DNA of 5,730 nt, from the NCBI GenBank assembly GCA_004292705.1, contig RDXA01000162.1, positions 1-5,730 on the forward strand, read 5' to 3'. The position numbers and the translations under genes are program-made. Shown one piece after another: positions 5,169 through 5,730 of this stretch. Under the pieces are notes generated by a model. That model was not told the origin of the DNA. It searched no databases and saw only the letters and a program-made list of their open reading frames with translations. Source of the DNA: Sphingomonadales bacterium (GTDB lineage Bacteria > Pseudomonadota > Alphaproteobacteria > Sphingomonadales > Sphingomonadaceae). Within the stretch, counting starts at the first letter, position 1; each line of letters opens with the position of its first letter.

Positions 5169-5730
5169 ATGTCAGCGCGCCGGATCGGCCTGTTCCTCGG
5201 CCCGCTGGCGTTTGCCCTCGCCGCGCTGGTGCCTCCACCCGCTGGCATGCCGCCGGGGGCATGGCTGGTGGCCGGACTGGTCATGTGGATGGCGGCCTGG
5301 TGGATGACCGAGGCGCTGCCGCTCAGCGTGACCGCGCTCCTGCCCTTCGTGATTGTGCCCCTGACCGGCGTGTCCGATGCGGAAACCATCGCGAGCAGCT
5401 ACTACTCGCCCATCCTGTTCCTGCTGCTGGGGGGAGCCTTCATTGCGCTCGCGATAGAGCGCACCGGCCTGCACCGGAGGCTCAGTCTCGCGATTCTGCG
5501 CGCAGTCGGCCGCAACGGCGGGGCAGTGCGGCTGCTTCTGGCATTCATGCTGTCGACGGCGCTGTTGTCGATGTTCATATCCAACACCTCGACCGCGCTC
5601 ATCATGATGCCGATGGCGCTGGCGGTGCTGGAAGGCGGCACGCCATCCAACACCAGTTGCGGAGCACAGTCGAAGGCTGAACCGGTAGGGCAACCGGCAA
5701 CGCCCTCAAGCAGCGGAGCGGTAGGGCGAC
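5169..5730 (+). CDS. SLC13/DASS-family permease, N-terminal part
   Basis: The 187 complete codons to the window edge encode the start of an inner-membrane transporter of the divalent anion:sodium symporter (SLC13) family, which moves di- or tricarboxylates, sulfate or similar anions with Na+. Hydrophobic segments lie at about 6-22, 31-46, 52-67, 81-96 and 118-155. Family marks are WWMTEALPLSVTALLP (44-59) and the first SNT motif, FISNTSTALIMMP (136-148), with Ser138-Asn139-Thr140; in VcINDY the equivalent SNT tips bind Na+ and substrate. The last visible part (about 157-187) is a Ser/Pro/Gly-rich loop, and roughly half or more of the protein lies beyond the window. AGGGGAG at 5152-5158, ten bases before the ATG, is the ribosome-binding site. 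Substrate cannot be told from this half. It follows the second DUF547 gene by 152 bases on the same strand; a functional link is not shown. Confidence 0.9.
   Translation, partial: MSARRIGLFLGPLAFALAALVPPPAGMPPGAWLVAGLVMWMAAWWMTEALPLSVTALLPFVIVPLTGVSDAETIASSYYSPILFLLLGGAFIALAIERTGLHRRLSLAILRAVGRNGGAVRLLLAFMLSTALLSMFISNTSTALIMMPMALAVLEGGTPSNTSCGAQSKAEPVGQPATPSSSGAVGR

Noticed and set aside
3715..5262. 515-codon open frame on the minus strand
   Set aside because: It lies opposite the second DUF547 gene, which has a signal peptide, an RBS and a close paralogue. Long antisense frames are expected in GC-rich codon-biased DNA, and this translation is Arg/His-rich without recognisable domains.
5683..5727. 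CGGTAGGGC repeated twice near the right edge
   Set aside because: The two 9-mers are 36 bases apart in frame and encode short similar bits (VGQ/VGR) of a loop in the transporter. They are too short to call a repeat element.

Overview
The window is high-GC DNA, compact and gene-dense. The protein sequences (HemF, IF-3, a PdeM-type phosphoesterase, an SLC13 permease) look alphaproteobacterial, most likely Sphingomonadales (Erythrobacter/Sphingomonas-like). The scarcity of GANTC inside genes fits a CcrM-methylating alphaproteobacterium. The taxonomic call is inference from protein resemblance and composition, not from a marker gene search.

Layout: (1) bases 1-720, minus strand: hemF, coproporphyrinogen III oxidase of haem biosynthesis, with its C-terminal end cut off by the window edge. 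(2) 721-822: a 102-base divergent intergenic region with a near-perfect palindrome. (3) 823-1530, plus: a PdeM-like metallophosphoesterase, here without the helicase/ligase neighbours this family often has. (4) 1605-2147, plus: infC (IF-3), whose best-supported start is a non-canonical ATA codon 8 bases after a strong Shine-Dalgarno, followed by a plausible terminator and a 298-base intergenic stretch. (5) 2446-3567 and 3787-5016, plus: two tandem, clearly homologous, exported DUF547 proteins. (6) 5169 to the right edge, plus: the N-terminal part of an SLC13/DASS-type sodium-coupled anion transporter.

The first three genes are housekeeping or repair functions with no obvious common pathway. 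The least understood part is the DUF547 pair. Both copies have signal peptides and both lack the two cysteines of the usual DUF547 Cys-x4-Cys-Pro motif. The first copy has no cysteine at all in its mature form. The second has exactly two, in a C-terminal insert of its own. Five bases upstream of the first copy's start codon lies a 16-mer one base away from the ParB-binding parS consensus, overlapping the ribosome-binding region. I see no mobile element, CRISPR array, tRNA or rRNA.
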